A stretch of DNA of 64,000 bases from Erysipelatoclostridium sp. An173 (GTDB lineage Bacteria > Bacillota_I > Bacilli_A > Erysipelotrichales > Coprobacillaceae), in the NCBI RefSeq assembly GCF_002160495.1, contig NZ_NFKR01000004.1, forward strand, positions 1 to 64,000, in the 5' to 3' direction. Below the pieces are notes generated by a model that saw nothing but the letters and a program-made list of their open reading frames with translations, was not told the origin of the DNA and searched no databases. Positions 24,589 to 33,171 of this stretch are shown here, in pieces. Each line of letters starts with the position of its first letter. The first letter of the stretch is position 1. Both the position numbers and the translations under genes were made by a program.

Positions 24589-25359
24589 GTGGAAAAAAAT
24601 AAAATTTTGATTGCTAAAAATGTAACAAAAATCTATGGGGTTGGAACTAAAAATCCCTATACGGCTTTAAAAGATGTATCGTTAGAAATGGAAGAAGGCG
24701 AATTTATTTGTGTAATGGGTCCTTCTGGTGCTGGAAAGTCTACTTTTATCAATAATTTATCGACAATCGATTTACCTACTAAAGGATTTGTTTATATTAA
24801 TGGTAAGGAAGTTAGACAAATGAGCGAAAGAGAGATAGGACGATTTCGTTATGAAAATTTAGGCTTTATTTTTCAGGAATTTAATCTATTAGATTCATTA
24901 ACTATTTTTGAAAATATTGCTGTTCCTTTAACACTAGCTGGAAAGAAGAAAAAGGATATCCAAGAATCAGTAAATCAAATTGCTAAAAAACTAGGTGTTG
25001 AAATGATTTTAAATAAATATCCTAGTGAATGTTCAGGTGGTCAGCGTCAAAGAGCAGCAATCTGTAGAGCTTTAGTAACTAAGCCAAAATTAATCGTAGC
25101 TGATGAACCAACTGGTAATTTAGATAGTAAGAACTCTCACGAATTATTATCGTTATTTAGAGATTTAAATGTAAATAGTGGTGTTTCAATATTGATGGTT
25201 ACTCATGATCCTAAAATAGCTTCTTATTCATCTAAGTTATTATATATAAAAGATGGTGTAATTGATGAAACGATTGAACGGCAAAATATGAGTCAAAAAG
25301 AATATTTTTATAAGATAGTCGATATTAACTCTACTGAATCGCAGGCTTTATTTGACTAA
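24589..25359 (+). CDS. ABC transporter ATP-binding protein (BceA/LolD-like)
   Basis: A 256-residue ATPase of the BceA/MacB type. Seen: Walker A GPSGAGKST, Q-loop FIFQEFNLLDSLT, signature CSGGQRQRAAICRALV and Walker B LIVADEPTGNLD. GTG is the start because AAAGGAGG lies 9 bases upstream, and no ATG is nearby. It lies between two related permeases; their total size equals a large exporter-type FtsX-like permease split into two subunits. Such transporters typically sense or extrude peptide antibiotics. No two-component system is adjacent in this window. Confidence 0.93.
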   Translation: MEKNKILIAKNVTKIYGVGTKNPYTALKDVSLEMEEGEFICVMGPSGAGKSTFINNLSTIDLPTKGFVYINGKEVRQMSEREIGRFRYENLGFIFQEFNLLDSLTIFENIAVPLTLAGKKKKDIQESVNQIAKKLGVEMILNKYPSECSGGQRQRAAICRALVTKPKLIVADEPTGNLDSKNSHELLSLFRDLNVNSGVSILMVTHDPKIASYSSKLLYIKDGVIDETIERQNMSQKEYFYKIVDINSTESQALFD

Positions 25360-26621
25360 TGGGATTATTTAAATTAGCACTTCAATCGTTAAAAAGTGAC
25401 TTATTAAAGACCATATTTTATTTTTTATCGTTTTTGTTGACGACAGTTTTTATCTTTTTGTTTTTTAATTTAGCGATGAATCCTGCTGCTGGTATCAATC
25501 TCGGTGGTCGTGATAAAACAATTGTAACTCCAATTGCTGTTTTTGTTATTTTGATTGCTATGATTTGTGTTTTTATGGCTAATGATTTCTATGTTTTAGC
25601 TAAAAGCAAAGATATATCGATCGTATTGATGTCAGGTGCTTCGGTTTATAAAGTAGGTATGTATTTATTGTTGCAAAGTTTGATTGTTATGTTTTTTGCA
25701 ATTTTGCTTGGTTTATTACTAGGATATTTATTAGTACCGGTTTTAAATAGAATTTTCTTTATTACATTTAATTATTCAGGAGATTTTTATTATGTAAGTG
25801 ATCGTGCTTATGTGGCAACTACAATTATTTTGTTATTTGAAGTTGGCTGGTGTACTTATCTAAACATGGGTTATTGTTATCGAACTAGTATTAATAAATT
25901 GATCAATGATAGTGTTAAAATTGAAACTTTTGGTTTTAAATTAAGGAAACCTTCTAATTTGTTTTATATACTAGCTTTTATTGTACCTTTAATAATCTTT
26001 CCCTGGTTAAAAAGTGTTGAAGATTATTTGCTTTTATCAATAGTAGCAATGATTGGTTTATATGGGGTTATTAAACATATTATTCCAGAAATTATTGAAC
26101 GCTTTCAAGAAAGATATGGTATTGAAAATCAATACTTATTAATTGTATTTGGAAATGTTAAGTATGATTTACAACGAGTACGAATGCTCGTATTATTGGT
26201 GATGATGTCAGCACTGGTTTTGATGTGTAGTATTCTATATACTTTAAATACACCGCTTATTAGTACGATTGTTTTGTTTTCTTATTTAAGTGTAATGATT
26301 TTATTGGCATTAACATCATTATTTAAATTAGGGATGGAGTTAAAGGGACGGAAAAAGTCGTTTGCTAATCTATATTATCTTGGTTATAGTTTAAAGGATT
26401 TAAAAAAGATAATCAATTTAGAAATGATTATCTTTTATGGGATGATAATTTTAATACCATTAGTTTATCAAATTGTAATTATTATTAGATTATATAGTCT
26501 TGGATTAATTAATTTTTATTTAATAGCTTTAATGTTGATAATTTCAATCATACCGATGTTATTTTGTATGGTGGCTTGTATCATTATGTATCATCATATT
26601 TTACCAAAAAGTATTATTTGA
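25359..26621 (+). CDS. ABC transporter permease (FtsX/BceB-like half)
   Basis: A 420-residue integral-membrane protein with about eight hydrophobic segments in two groups of four, separated by a central region (residues 170-195). It starts on the A of the ATPase stop codon (one-base overlap), so translation is coupled. It is a full-length paralogue of the frameshifted permease at 23297-24587, and the two would form a heterodimer around the ATPase. There is no large extracellular domain like that of BceB. It ends in a terminator shared with the convergent phosphoesterase. Confidence 0.85.
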   Translation: MGLFKLALQSLKSDLLKTIFYFLSFLLTTVFIFLFFNLAMNPAAGINLGGRDKTIVTPIAVFVILIAMICVFMANDFYVLAKSKDISIVLMSGASVYKVGMYLLLQSLIVMFFAILLGLLLGYLLVPVLNRIFFITFNYSGDFYYVSDRAYVATTIILLFEVGWCTYLNMGYCYRTSINKLINDSVKIETFGFKLRKPSNLFYILAFIVPLIIFPWLKSVEDYLLLSIVAMIGLYGVIKHIIPEIIERFQERYGIENQYLLIVFGNVKYDLQRVRMLVLLVMMSALVLMCSILYTLNTPLISTIVLFSYLSVMILLALTSLFKLGMELKGRKKSFANLYYLGYSLKDLKKIINLEMIIFYGMIILIPLVYQIVIIIRLYSLGLINFYLIALMLIISIIPMLFCMVACIIMYHHILPKSII

Positions 26622-27156
26622 ACCATTTTTTAAAGAATGGTTCTTTTTTTCTTTTGTTAGATTGATTTGGGTTAAAAGGGTTACATGGTTCTAGTGTTTT
26701 TACTTGATAAAAAGTTGCCTTTTTTTCTTTAGTATCAAATATACAATATGTAGGAAAACGATACTGACCTCGAGGGTATGAAACACTGCCAGGATTAATA
26801 ATTATTGTACCGTCAATTTCATCGTAATATGGTCGATGAGTATGACCATAACAGATAACATCAGCTTTTTTTTCTTTTGCGCTTTGATATAAATAATCCA
26901 TATTATAATCAACATCATAAAGATGACCATGGGTAACGAAGAATTTTAAATTATCAAAAGAAGGGCAGATTTCATTTGGAATATTACCATAATCATTATT
27001 GCCGCGAACAAGATAAAAATTATTTAGTGGCAAATTATCATAACCGATGAAAATATCACCGCAGTGAATATAATAATCAACGGGATTAGCTTTTAATAAT
27101 TTTAGTAAATCTGATTTAGACATTGCATGGGAATCAGATAGAATCATTATTTTCAT
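26614..27156 (-). CDS. YfcE/MJ0936-type metallophosphoesterase
   Basis: A 180-residue calcineurin-like phosphoesterase. The metal-binding motifs appear in order: DSHA (Asp8, His10), GDIF (Asp33), GNND (Asn, residues 52-55), THGH and GHTHRP (residues 104-109). Members hydrolyse phosphodiesters, with broad activity in vitro. The C-terminal tail is rich in Lys (NKRKKEPFFKKWFK), a little longer than in the usual 160-170 residue members. The gene has an AGGAGG start and no partner. The physiological substrate is not known. Confidence 0.9.
   Translation of the reverse strand: MKIMILSDSHAMSKSDLLKLLKANPVDYYIHCGDIFIGYDNLPLNNFYLVRGNNDYGNIPNEICPSFDNLKFFVTHGHLYDVDYNMDYLYQSAKEKKADVICYGHTHRPYYDEIDGTIIINPGSVSYPRGQYRFPTYCIFDTKEKKATFYQVKTLEPCNPFNPNQSNKRKKEPFFKKWFK
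26620..26650 (+). terminator. Terminator of the ABC locus
   Basis: GAACCATT / AATGGTTC stem with an 8-base loop, then seven T. Confidence 0.8.
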
Positions 27157-27375
27157 TGAAATACCTCCTGAATAAATTCTAACACGAAAAGTTAAAAAAA
27201 TCTGCTTATCATGGATAAAAGTTAATGATTTTTGATTCTAAAATAATATTTTTTTTACTTTTATTTGATTAAAAAATAAAGTCGTTTCTTGATGAAAAAG
27301 GGGATTGGAGGTTTAAAATGGCAATTATTTCATGATATAATATTATATATGATAGAAAAGAAAGGTTGTGAGGTG

Positions 27376-28080
27376 ATGAATTGCTTTATAACGTTTGAAG
27401 ATGTAAAAAAGATATATAAAGTAGGTGATGTTGAGATTCCGGCATCAAACGGTGTTAATTTCGAAGTTGAAAAAGGCGAGTTCGTTGTAATCGTTGGACC
27501 CTCAGGAGCCGGAAAGACTACAATTTTAAATCTTTTAGGCGGAATGGATAAAGCAACAAGTGGTAAAATAATTGTTGATGGTCAAGATATTGCTAAATAT
27601 AATGAAAAGCAATTAACACAATATCGTCGAGATGATATTGGTTTTGTTTTTCAATTTTATAATTTAGTACAAAATTTAACTGCATTAGAAAATGTTGAAT
27701 TAGCTTCACAAATATCAAAAAATCCTTTAGATGTAAAAATGGTTTTAGAGCGAGTTGGATTAAAAGATCGAATGAATAACTTTCCAGCTCAATTATCTGG
27801 TGGTGAACAACAAAGAGTGGCGATTGCAAGAGCGATAGCTAAAAATCCTAAACTGCTTTTATGTGATGAACCAACTGGTGCTTTGGATTATCAAACTGGT
27901 AAGTCCATTTTAGGATTATTAAGAGAGATGTGTGATAAGTATTCTATGACAGTTGTTGTTATTACTCATAATAGTGCTTTAGCTCCAATGGCAGATCGGG
28001 TCATTAGACTAAAAAATGGTCGTGTTGATTCAATGAAGATGAATGAAACACCTAAATCAATAGCTGAAATCGAGTGGTAA
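27376..28080 (+). CDS. ABC transporter ATP-binding protein (MacB/LolD-like)
   Basis: A 234-residue ATPase: Walker [10 protein letters not shown], signature [16 protein letters not shown], Walker [14 protein letters not shown]-loop VITHN. It pairs with the 1074-residue permease that follows after one base. ATG 27376 is chosen because a TATAAT at 27336-27341 implies a transcript start after the upstream in-frame ATGs; AAAGG and GAGGTG lie just ahead. Members of this type couple ATP hydrolysis to mechanical movement of FtsX-like permeases (export of peptides or lipids, or activation of wall hydrolases) rather than classic uptake. Confidence 0.92.
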   Translation: MNCFITFEDVKKIYKVGDVEIPASNGVNFEVEKGEFVVIVGPSGAGKTTILNLLGGMDKATSGKIIVDGQDIAKYNEKQLTQYRRDDIGFVFQFYNLVQNLTALENVELASQISKNPLDVKMVLERVGLKDRMNNFPAQLSGGEQQRVAIARAIAKNPKLLLCDEPTGALDYQTGKSILGLLREMCDKYSMTVVVITHNSALAPMADRVIRLKNGRVDSMKMNETPKSIAEIEW

Positions 28081-28081
28081 A

Positions 28082-31000
28082 ATGAAGAAAAAAGCTTATG
28101 TAAAAAATCAAATTCGAACTATCTTTAATACTAAAGCACGTTTTCTTTCAATTTTTTGTATTGTATTTTTAGGGGCTGCATTTTTTGCTGGATTACGGCA
28201 TACGCCATTGATCATGGAACAATCAATGAATGATTATTTGAAAGAATATCATTTTAATGATTTGAATTATGTGGCAACTTTGGGATTTACTGAAGAAGAT
28301 CTTAAATTAGTCAAAAAAATTGATGAAGTTGAAAATGTTGAATCTGGTAATCGGTTTGATGCTTTAGTTGAGTTTGATGAAAATGTTAAAGGAGCTACTG
28401 TATATACTAATGAAACTTTTGATAATCAAGTAAATAAGGTGGAGTTGGTTAGTGGTAAATTACCAAAAGATGATGATGAATGTCTTATTGATAATAGTTT
28501 TGCAAGTCAAAATGGAATTAAGGTCGGTGACCAGATTACTTTAACTAATGACAATGCCACTAAAAAATTTACTGTCACTGGTTTGATTAACGATACCCGT
28601 TATTTAAGTTCAGTTGAGCGTGGTACTAATACTCTTGGTGATGGTACTAATGAAGCTTATTTTCAAATTTTATCAAAGGGTAATGAAGGTTTAGATTTAC
28701 CGCAAGAACTTTATGATTTACGTGAGCAAACAGTATTTAATGAGTTAAGAATAACGTTAAAAAATGAAAATAATTATAATTATTTCAGTGATGAATATTT
28801 AGAATATGTTGATGATGTTAATTCTAAAATTGAAAAGATTTTAAATAAACAGATTGACTCGTTAAATGAAGATCTTGTAAATGATGCTAAAGAACAATTA
28901 GCTAAAGGTGAAGCTGATTATAATGATGGTTTAAATCAATATCAAGATGGTTTAAGTGCTTATAATGATGGTGTCGTACAATATGAAGACGGTATGCAGC
29001 AGTATCAAGATGGTTTGGCTGCATATAACAGTGGTTATCGACAATATCAAGATGGTTTAAATGCATATAACAGTGGTTTAGCTCAATATGAAGCGGGATA
29101 TCAGGATTATTTAGCTGGTAAAAGTGAATATGATGCTGGATTAGCGAGTTATAATCAACAGTTAAGTCAGTATGAGACTTATAAAAGTCAATATGAACAG
29201 CTAGCACCATATTATGATGAGTTAGTTAAACAATATCAAGATGCAATAGCAGCTGGAGTTCCTGAAGATCAATTAACAGGATTAAAAGCTAAAATTACTC
29301 AAATTGAACAATTAGCATATGCTGTAAGTCAATATGAAGCTAGTTTACCAGCAGCTAAACAGGTTTTAGATCAATCGGCTGTCGAATTAGAATCAGCCCG
29401 TGTTACTTTAGAAAACACAAAAGCAACTCTTGATAGTTCTAAGGCAACATTAGATGCTACTGGTTCTACTTTAGCTGCTTCAAAAGAAAAACTTGATAGT
29501 AGTAAAGTCACTTTAGATGATACTAAAGCATTACTTGATCAAACTAAAATAGACTTAGATAATGCCCAAATAGAATTGCAGCAAGCACAAGTAGAATTAG
29601 AAGATGCTAAAAAAGCTATTGACGATATTCCTAGCGGTGAACTAATTAGTTTAACTCGTGAAGAAAATGCAGGAATTATTAGTTTTAGTTCTGCAAGTGA
29701 TTCAATTGCCGCAATTGCTGCAATATTTCCACTGATATTCTTTTTAGTAGCTGCCCTTGTTAGTATGACAACAATGACAAGAATGGTTGAAGAACAAAGA
29801 GTTCAAAGTGGTACTTTTAGAGCATTAGGTTATCATCGCCGTGATATTATTAAACAATATATCATTTACGGCTTTTTGGCGACTTTTGTTGCTAGTATAA
29901 TTGGTATTATTGCAGGAGTTTATTTCTTCCCTGCTATTATCTATTATTTATACCGAAAAGTTTTGTTTAGTGTTGGAGCTGATATTAGTATTCTTTTTGA
30001 TGCTTTTATTTGTATTCAAACATTTATAATATCGGTAGCAATTATATTATTAGTTACTTATTTAGTTGCTCGTCGTGAAGTTAGCGAAATGCCTGCTAGC
30101 TTACTTAGACCTAAGGCACCAAAAACAGGTAAACGAATCGTACTTGAAAGAATAACGTTTATCTGGAAACGATTATCTTTTAATCAAAAAGTTACTATGC
30201 GTAATATTTTTAGATATAAAAAGCGTTTCTTTATGTCAATTGTTGGTATTGCTGGGTGTACAGCATTAATTGTAACGGGATTTGGTATTCGTAATTCTGT
30301 TTCAACACTAGCAGATAAACAATATGGCGAAATTTATACTTATGATGGATTAGTAGTTTTTAATAATCAATTGACTAATGAACAGTTAGAAAACGAAATT
30401 AAGGATTTTGAAGATCTTGATGAAATTAAGGATACAAGCAGTTTTTACCGTCAAACAATTACTATTCATGGTGATAAAGACCACTATGGAACTTTAGAAG
30501 TATTTGATAACAATAAAGAATTAAGCAAATTTGTCAATCTTGAGGACTATCATAGTCATGAAAAAATAACACTGGATAATCAAGGTGTAGTAATTTCTGC
30601 CAAATTATCAGAATTATTAGATGTAAATGTCGGTGATAAAATTAAAATCACAATAGATGAAAAAGATTATGAAGTAAAGGTTACTGGATTAATGACGTTA
30701 TACTTCCAGCACCAGTTATATATGAGTGAGGAGTTTTATCAAGAACTTACTGGTAATGAAGCAATATCTAATTATGCTTACTTTGATATCGGTGATGAAT
30801 CAATGGAAGCTAAGATTGATGATTATTGTAAAAATGATGATAATATTTCTTCAGTTAACTATACTGATGGTATATCGCAAAGCTTTAGAGATCAAATGGT
30901 TAGTATCGATAGTGTGGTAGTTATTCTTATTGTTTGTGCAGGAGCTTTAGCGTTTATTGTTTTATATAATTTAACTAATATAAATATTCAAGAGCGTAAA

Positions 31001-31306
31001 AGTGAGATTGCAACAATTAAAGTATTAGGTTTTTATCCACGTGAAGTCTATGATTATGTCTTTAGAGAAAATACGATTCTTTCAATAATCGGTTCTATTC
31101 TAGGATTAGGATTAGGGAAAGTTTTACACTTATTTATTATCTATACAGTTGAAGTTGAAATTGCAATGTTTATTAGAAGTGTCAATTTAATGAGTTATGT
31201 TCTTGCTGTGATTTTTACGTTATTATTTACTTATTTGATTGATTTTGGAATGCGTAGAGTGTTACGTAAAATTGATATGGTAGAATCGCTAAAAAGTATT
31301 GAATAG
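28082..31306 (+). CDS. Large FtsX/MacB-like ABC permease with coiled-coil repeat domain
   Basis: A 1074-residue permease. Helix 1 near residues 20-40 is followed by an extracellular MacB-like domain with a long helical insert (about residues 275-520), then three helices (about 535-665), a second extracellular region (about 725-935) and three terminal helices. The insert starts with tandem 7-residue units of the type Y-x-DGLxx (about 278-375) and continues with 7-residue units such as TLDSSKA and TLDATGS, as expected for a coiled coil. Two FtsX-type cores are thus present. It follows the ATPase gene directly. Similar long-insert permeases occur in gut Bacillota; their substrate is not known to me. 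Confidence 0.88.
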   Translation: MKKKAYVKNQIRTIFNTKARFLSIFCIVFLGAAFFAGLRHTPLIMEQSMNDYLKEYHFNDLNYVATLGFTEEDLKLVKKIDEVENVESGNRFDALVEFDENVKGATVYTNETFDNQVNKVELVSGKLPKDDDECLIDNSFASQNGIKVGDQITLTNDNATKKFTVTGLINDTRYLSSVERGTNTLGDGTNEAYFQILSKGNEGLDLPQELYDLREQTVFNELRITLKNENNYNYFSDEYLEYVDDVNSKIEKILNKQIDSLNEDLVNDAKEQLAKGEADYNDGLNQYQDGLSAYNDGVVQYEDGMQQYQDGLAAYNSGYRQYQDGLNAYNSGLAQYEAGYQDYLAGKSEYDAGLASYNQQLSQYETYKSQYEQLAPYYDELVKQYQDAIAAGVPEDQLTGLKAKITQIEQLAYAVSQYEASLPAAKQVLDQSAVELESARVTLENTKATLDSSKATLDATGSTLAASKEKLDSSKVTLDDTKALLDQTKIDLDNAQIELQQAQVELEDAKKAIDDIPSGELISLTREENAGIISFSSASDSIAAIAAIFPLIFFLVAALVSMTTMTRMVEEQRVQSGTFRALGYHRRDIIKQYIIYGFLATFVASIIGIIAGVYFFPAIIYYLYRKVLFSVGADISILFDAFICIQTFIISVAIILLVTYLVARREVSEMPASLLRPKAPKTGKRIVLERITFIWKRLSFNQKVTMRNIFRYKKRFFMSIVGIAGCTALIVTGFGIRNSVSTLADKQYGEIYTYDGLVVFNNQLTNEQLENEIKDFEDLDEIKDTSSFYRQTITIHGDKDHYGTLEVFDNNKELSKFVNLEDYHSHEKITLDNQGVVISAKLSELLDVNVGDKIKITIDEKDYEVKVTGLMTLYFQHQLYMSEEFYQELTGNEAISNYAYFDIGDESMEAKIDDYCKNDDNISSVNYTDGISQSFRDQMVSIDSVVVILIVCAGALAFIVLYNLTNINIQERKSEIATIKVLGFYPREVYDYVFRENTILSIIGSILGLGLGKVLHLFIIYTVEVEIAMFIRSVNLMSYVLAVIFTLLFTYLIDFGMRRVLRKIDMVESLKSIE
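28911..29200 (+). repeat. In-frame tandem repeats encoding Y-x-DG heptads
   Basis: Degenerate 21-base units coding for Y(N/Q)(D/S)G-type heptads. The best-conserved stretch (about 29005-29085) has a near-identical 42-base duplication (TATCAAGATGGTTT...GCATATAACAGTGGTT twice). The period keeps the reading frame. Confidence 0.8.
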
Positions 31307-31533
31307 GCACTAAAATTGATAAATTTTATTTATGAATATGCAAATTTTAGTTTAGGACTTAAGAAAATATTAAGGATTTCTTAAAAAATCTTAAAAAAAT
31401 TCATTTTCTTTAACTTAAGCTATCATGGGGGTTATAGACGATTGGAAGGAATGTAAGAAGCTTTCAGGGGTGGATTTTTCCTTTGAAAAATATTATAATA
31501 GTCCTTGGATATGTTATTGAAAGGAGGTAACGA
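31307..31533 (+). promoter_or_regulatory. Upstream region and leader of the NlpC/P60 hydrolase gene
   Basis: The region holds an imperfect repeat ACTAAAATT/AATTTTAGT (about 31311-31352), which may end the preceding operon. Two direct repeats TCTTAAAAAA follow (31379-31388, 31389-31398), then a possible -10 TATCAT (31421-31426) with a poor -35. A leader of about 100 bases contains GGGG runs and a small hairpin ATTTTTC/GAAAAAT (31474-31491). The direct repeats beside a weak -35 look like a response-regulator activation site. I cannot assign a known riboswitch. Confidence 0.45.
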
Positions 31534-32997
31534 ATGGAAAGAGATATAAAAGAAGGCGTGAAAAGAGTGATGGATGAATACATCACAAATCGCAAGGCTA
31601 TGTTTATTCCGATTGCAGCTGTTGCTAGTTTTATGTTAGTAGGTTATGCTGCAACTGACAAAGAAAAACCAGAAATTATTTCAAATCAAATTGATTTAGT
31701 TTATGGTGAAGAATTTGATGCCGATAGTATTGATATTAGCGACAACAAAGATAGTCGTGAAGATATTTTAGTATCAGTTGAGACTGCATCATTAAATGAG
31801 AAACAAATTGGTAGTTATGATGTGGAGGTAACAGCAACTGATGCTGGATCTAATGTTGCAACAAAGACAGTAACTGTTAATGTTGTCGACAACGAAGCAC
31901 CTAAAATTGAAACTTTAGGTTCTAGTCAAGGGTACATTATTGAAGTGCCAATTAATGGAAGTGCTGATTTAGCAAGTTATGTTAAAGCAAGTGATAATGT
32001 AGATGGTGATGTTACACCATTTATCAAAAGTAGTGAAACTTTAAACACTACAGTTAAAGGACAACAAGATATTACTTTAACAGTTGATGATACTTCAGGT
32101 AACACAACTGAAGAAACTTATACTTTCGTTGTAAGTGATTTAGAAGCACCAGTAGTTAATTTTACTCAAGGTGCTAATGTAACTGTTGATTATGGTAGTG
32201 TATTTGATATTAATGCTTATGTAAATGTAACTGATAACGTTGATGGTGTTATGGCACCAGTTGTTGAAGGTTCTGTTGATACATTAAAATTAGATGAGAC
32301 TCAACCATTAAAAATTAGTGCAACAGATAGTTCTGGAAATCCTACTGAAGCAACTTTAAATGTTGTTGTAAAAGATATTTCTGCTCCAGTTATCACTTTA
32401 AATAAAAGTGAAATTACAGTTAATACTGGAGAATCAGTTGATTTTAGCAGTTATTTAGCTTCTGCGGTTGATAACAAGGATGGTGATGTTCGTGCAAACG
32501 TTCAAATCGATGCTCCTAGTACATCTAAAGCAGGAACTAAGACAGCTACATATACTGTAACTGATGCTGCTGGTAATACTGGAACTGCAAGCTTAACAGT
32601 TAAAGTTAATAAAAGAGCTTCAGGTGGTGGAAGTTATGCCGGATCAGCTCCAAGTAATAGTTATGGAAATACCGTGCTTTCTGCAGCTTATTCAAGATTA
32701 GGATGCCCATATAAATGGGGTGCTGCTGGACCAAATGCTTTTGACTGCTCTGGATTTGTACAATGGTGTTATGCTCGTGCCGGAGTATCATTGCCACACT
32801 CATCTTCAGCACAAAAGAATGCTGGTACACAAATTAGTGTTTCTGCAGCACAACCAGGAGATATCTTATGGAAATCTGGTCACGTAGGAATCTACATTGG
32901 TAATGGAAAATACATCCATGCACCTCAAACTGGTGATGTAGTTAAAATTTCATCAGTATCTGGTTCAGGGTTTGTATGTGCGGTTAGAGTAAAATAA
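31534..32997 (+). CDS. Exported NlpC/P60 peptidoglycan hydrolase with Ig-like repeats
   Basis: A 487-residue surface protein. An N-terminal signal or anchor helix (residues 21-40) is followed by four Ig-like DUF5011-type domains of about 80 residues (about 43-119, 121-202, 203-282, 283-360), each with D-xx-GN or DN-x-DGD turns, a short Gly/Ser linker (361-378) and a C-terminal NlpC/P60 domain (379-487). The catalytic triad is visible: Cys405 in FDCSGF, His450 in GHVGIYI, His462 in YIHAP. It probably cuts the stem peptide (D-Glu to the diamino acid). AAAGGAGG precedes the ATG. No LPxTG or choline-binding motif is present, so it may stay tethered by the uncleaved helix. Confidence 0.93.
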   Translation: MERDIKEGVKRVMDEYITNRKAMFIPIAAVASFMLVGYAATDKEKPEIISNQIDLVYGEEFDADSIDISDNKDSREDILVSVETASLNEKQIGSYDVEVTATDAGSNVATKTVTVNVVDNEAPKIETLGSSQGYIIEVPINGSADLASYVKASDNVDGDVTPFIKSSETLNTTVKGQQDITLTVDDTSGNTTEETYTFVVSDLEAPVVNFTQGANVTVDYGSVFDINAYVNVTDNVDGVMAPVVEGSVDTLKLDETQPLKISATDSSGNPTEATLNVVVKDISAPVITLNKSEITVNTGESVDFSSYLASAVDNKDGDVRANVQIDAPSTSKAGTKTATYTVTDAAGNTGTASLTVKVNKRASGGGSYAGSAPSNSYGNTVLSAAYSRLGCPYKWGAAGPNAFDCSGFVQWCYARAGVSLPHSSSAQKNAGTQISVSAAQPGDILWKSGHVGIYIGNGKYIHAPQTGDVVKISSVSGSGFVCAVRVK

Positions 32998-33007
32998 GAA
33001 TAACAAT

Positions 33008-33040
33008 AAAGATTACGAATTTTGTTCGTAATCTTTTTTT
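33008..33040 (+). terminator. Terminator after the NlpC/P60 gene
   Basis: AAAGATTACGAA / TTCGTAATCTTT stem with a 5-base loop, then T run. Confidence 0.9.
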
Positions 33041-33171
33041 GTGTTTTCTTTAGATTCAGTATATAATTATATAAAAAGAACTAAGATAAAATTGATTGTA
33101 TTTAATATTATAATAATTAAAAATACAAATATATTCTTAGAATATTAGTGATAGAAAGATAAGGTGGATTT

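Noticed and set aside
27318-27335. Five-codon frame (ATG to TGA) with a GGAGG upstream
   Set aside because: It lies immediately ahead of the TATAAT of the MacB-like operon, so it would be upstream of that transcript; probably chance.
28911-29200. Short-period DNA repeats that at first glance could be a CRISPR or minisatellite
   Set aside because: The period is a multiple of three, units are contiguous without spacers, and they translate into heptads in the permease frame.
28902-29210. Minus-strand open frame of 102 codons
   Set aside because: It is a shadow of the repeat region (His/Asn/Leu-rich by composition) with no ribosome binding site.
31420-31500. Possible c-di-AMP (ydaO) riboswitch
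   Set aside because: Only the GGGG blocks of the first half resemble it; the conserved CCCGAATCCG...AGCTAAC part is absent, so it is reported only as an unassigned leader.
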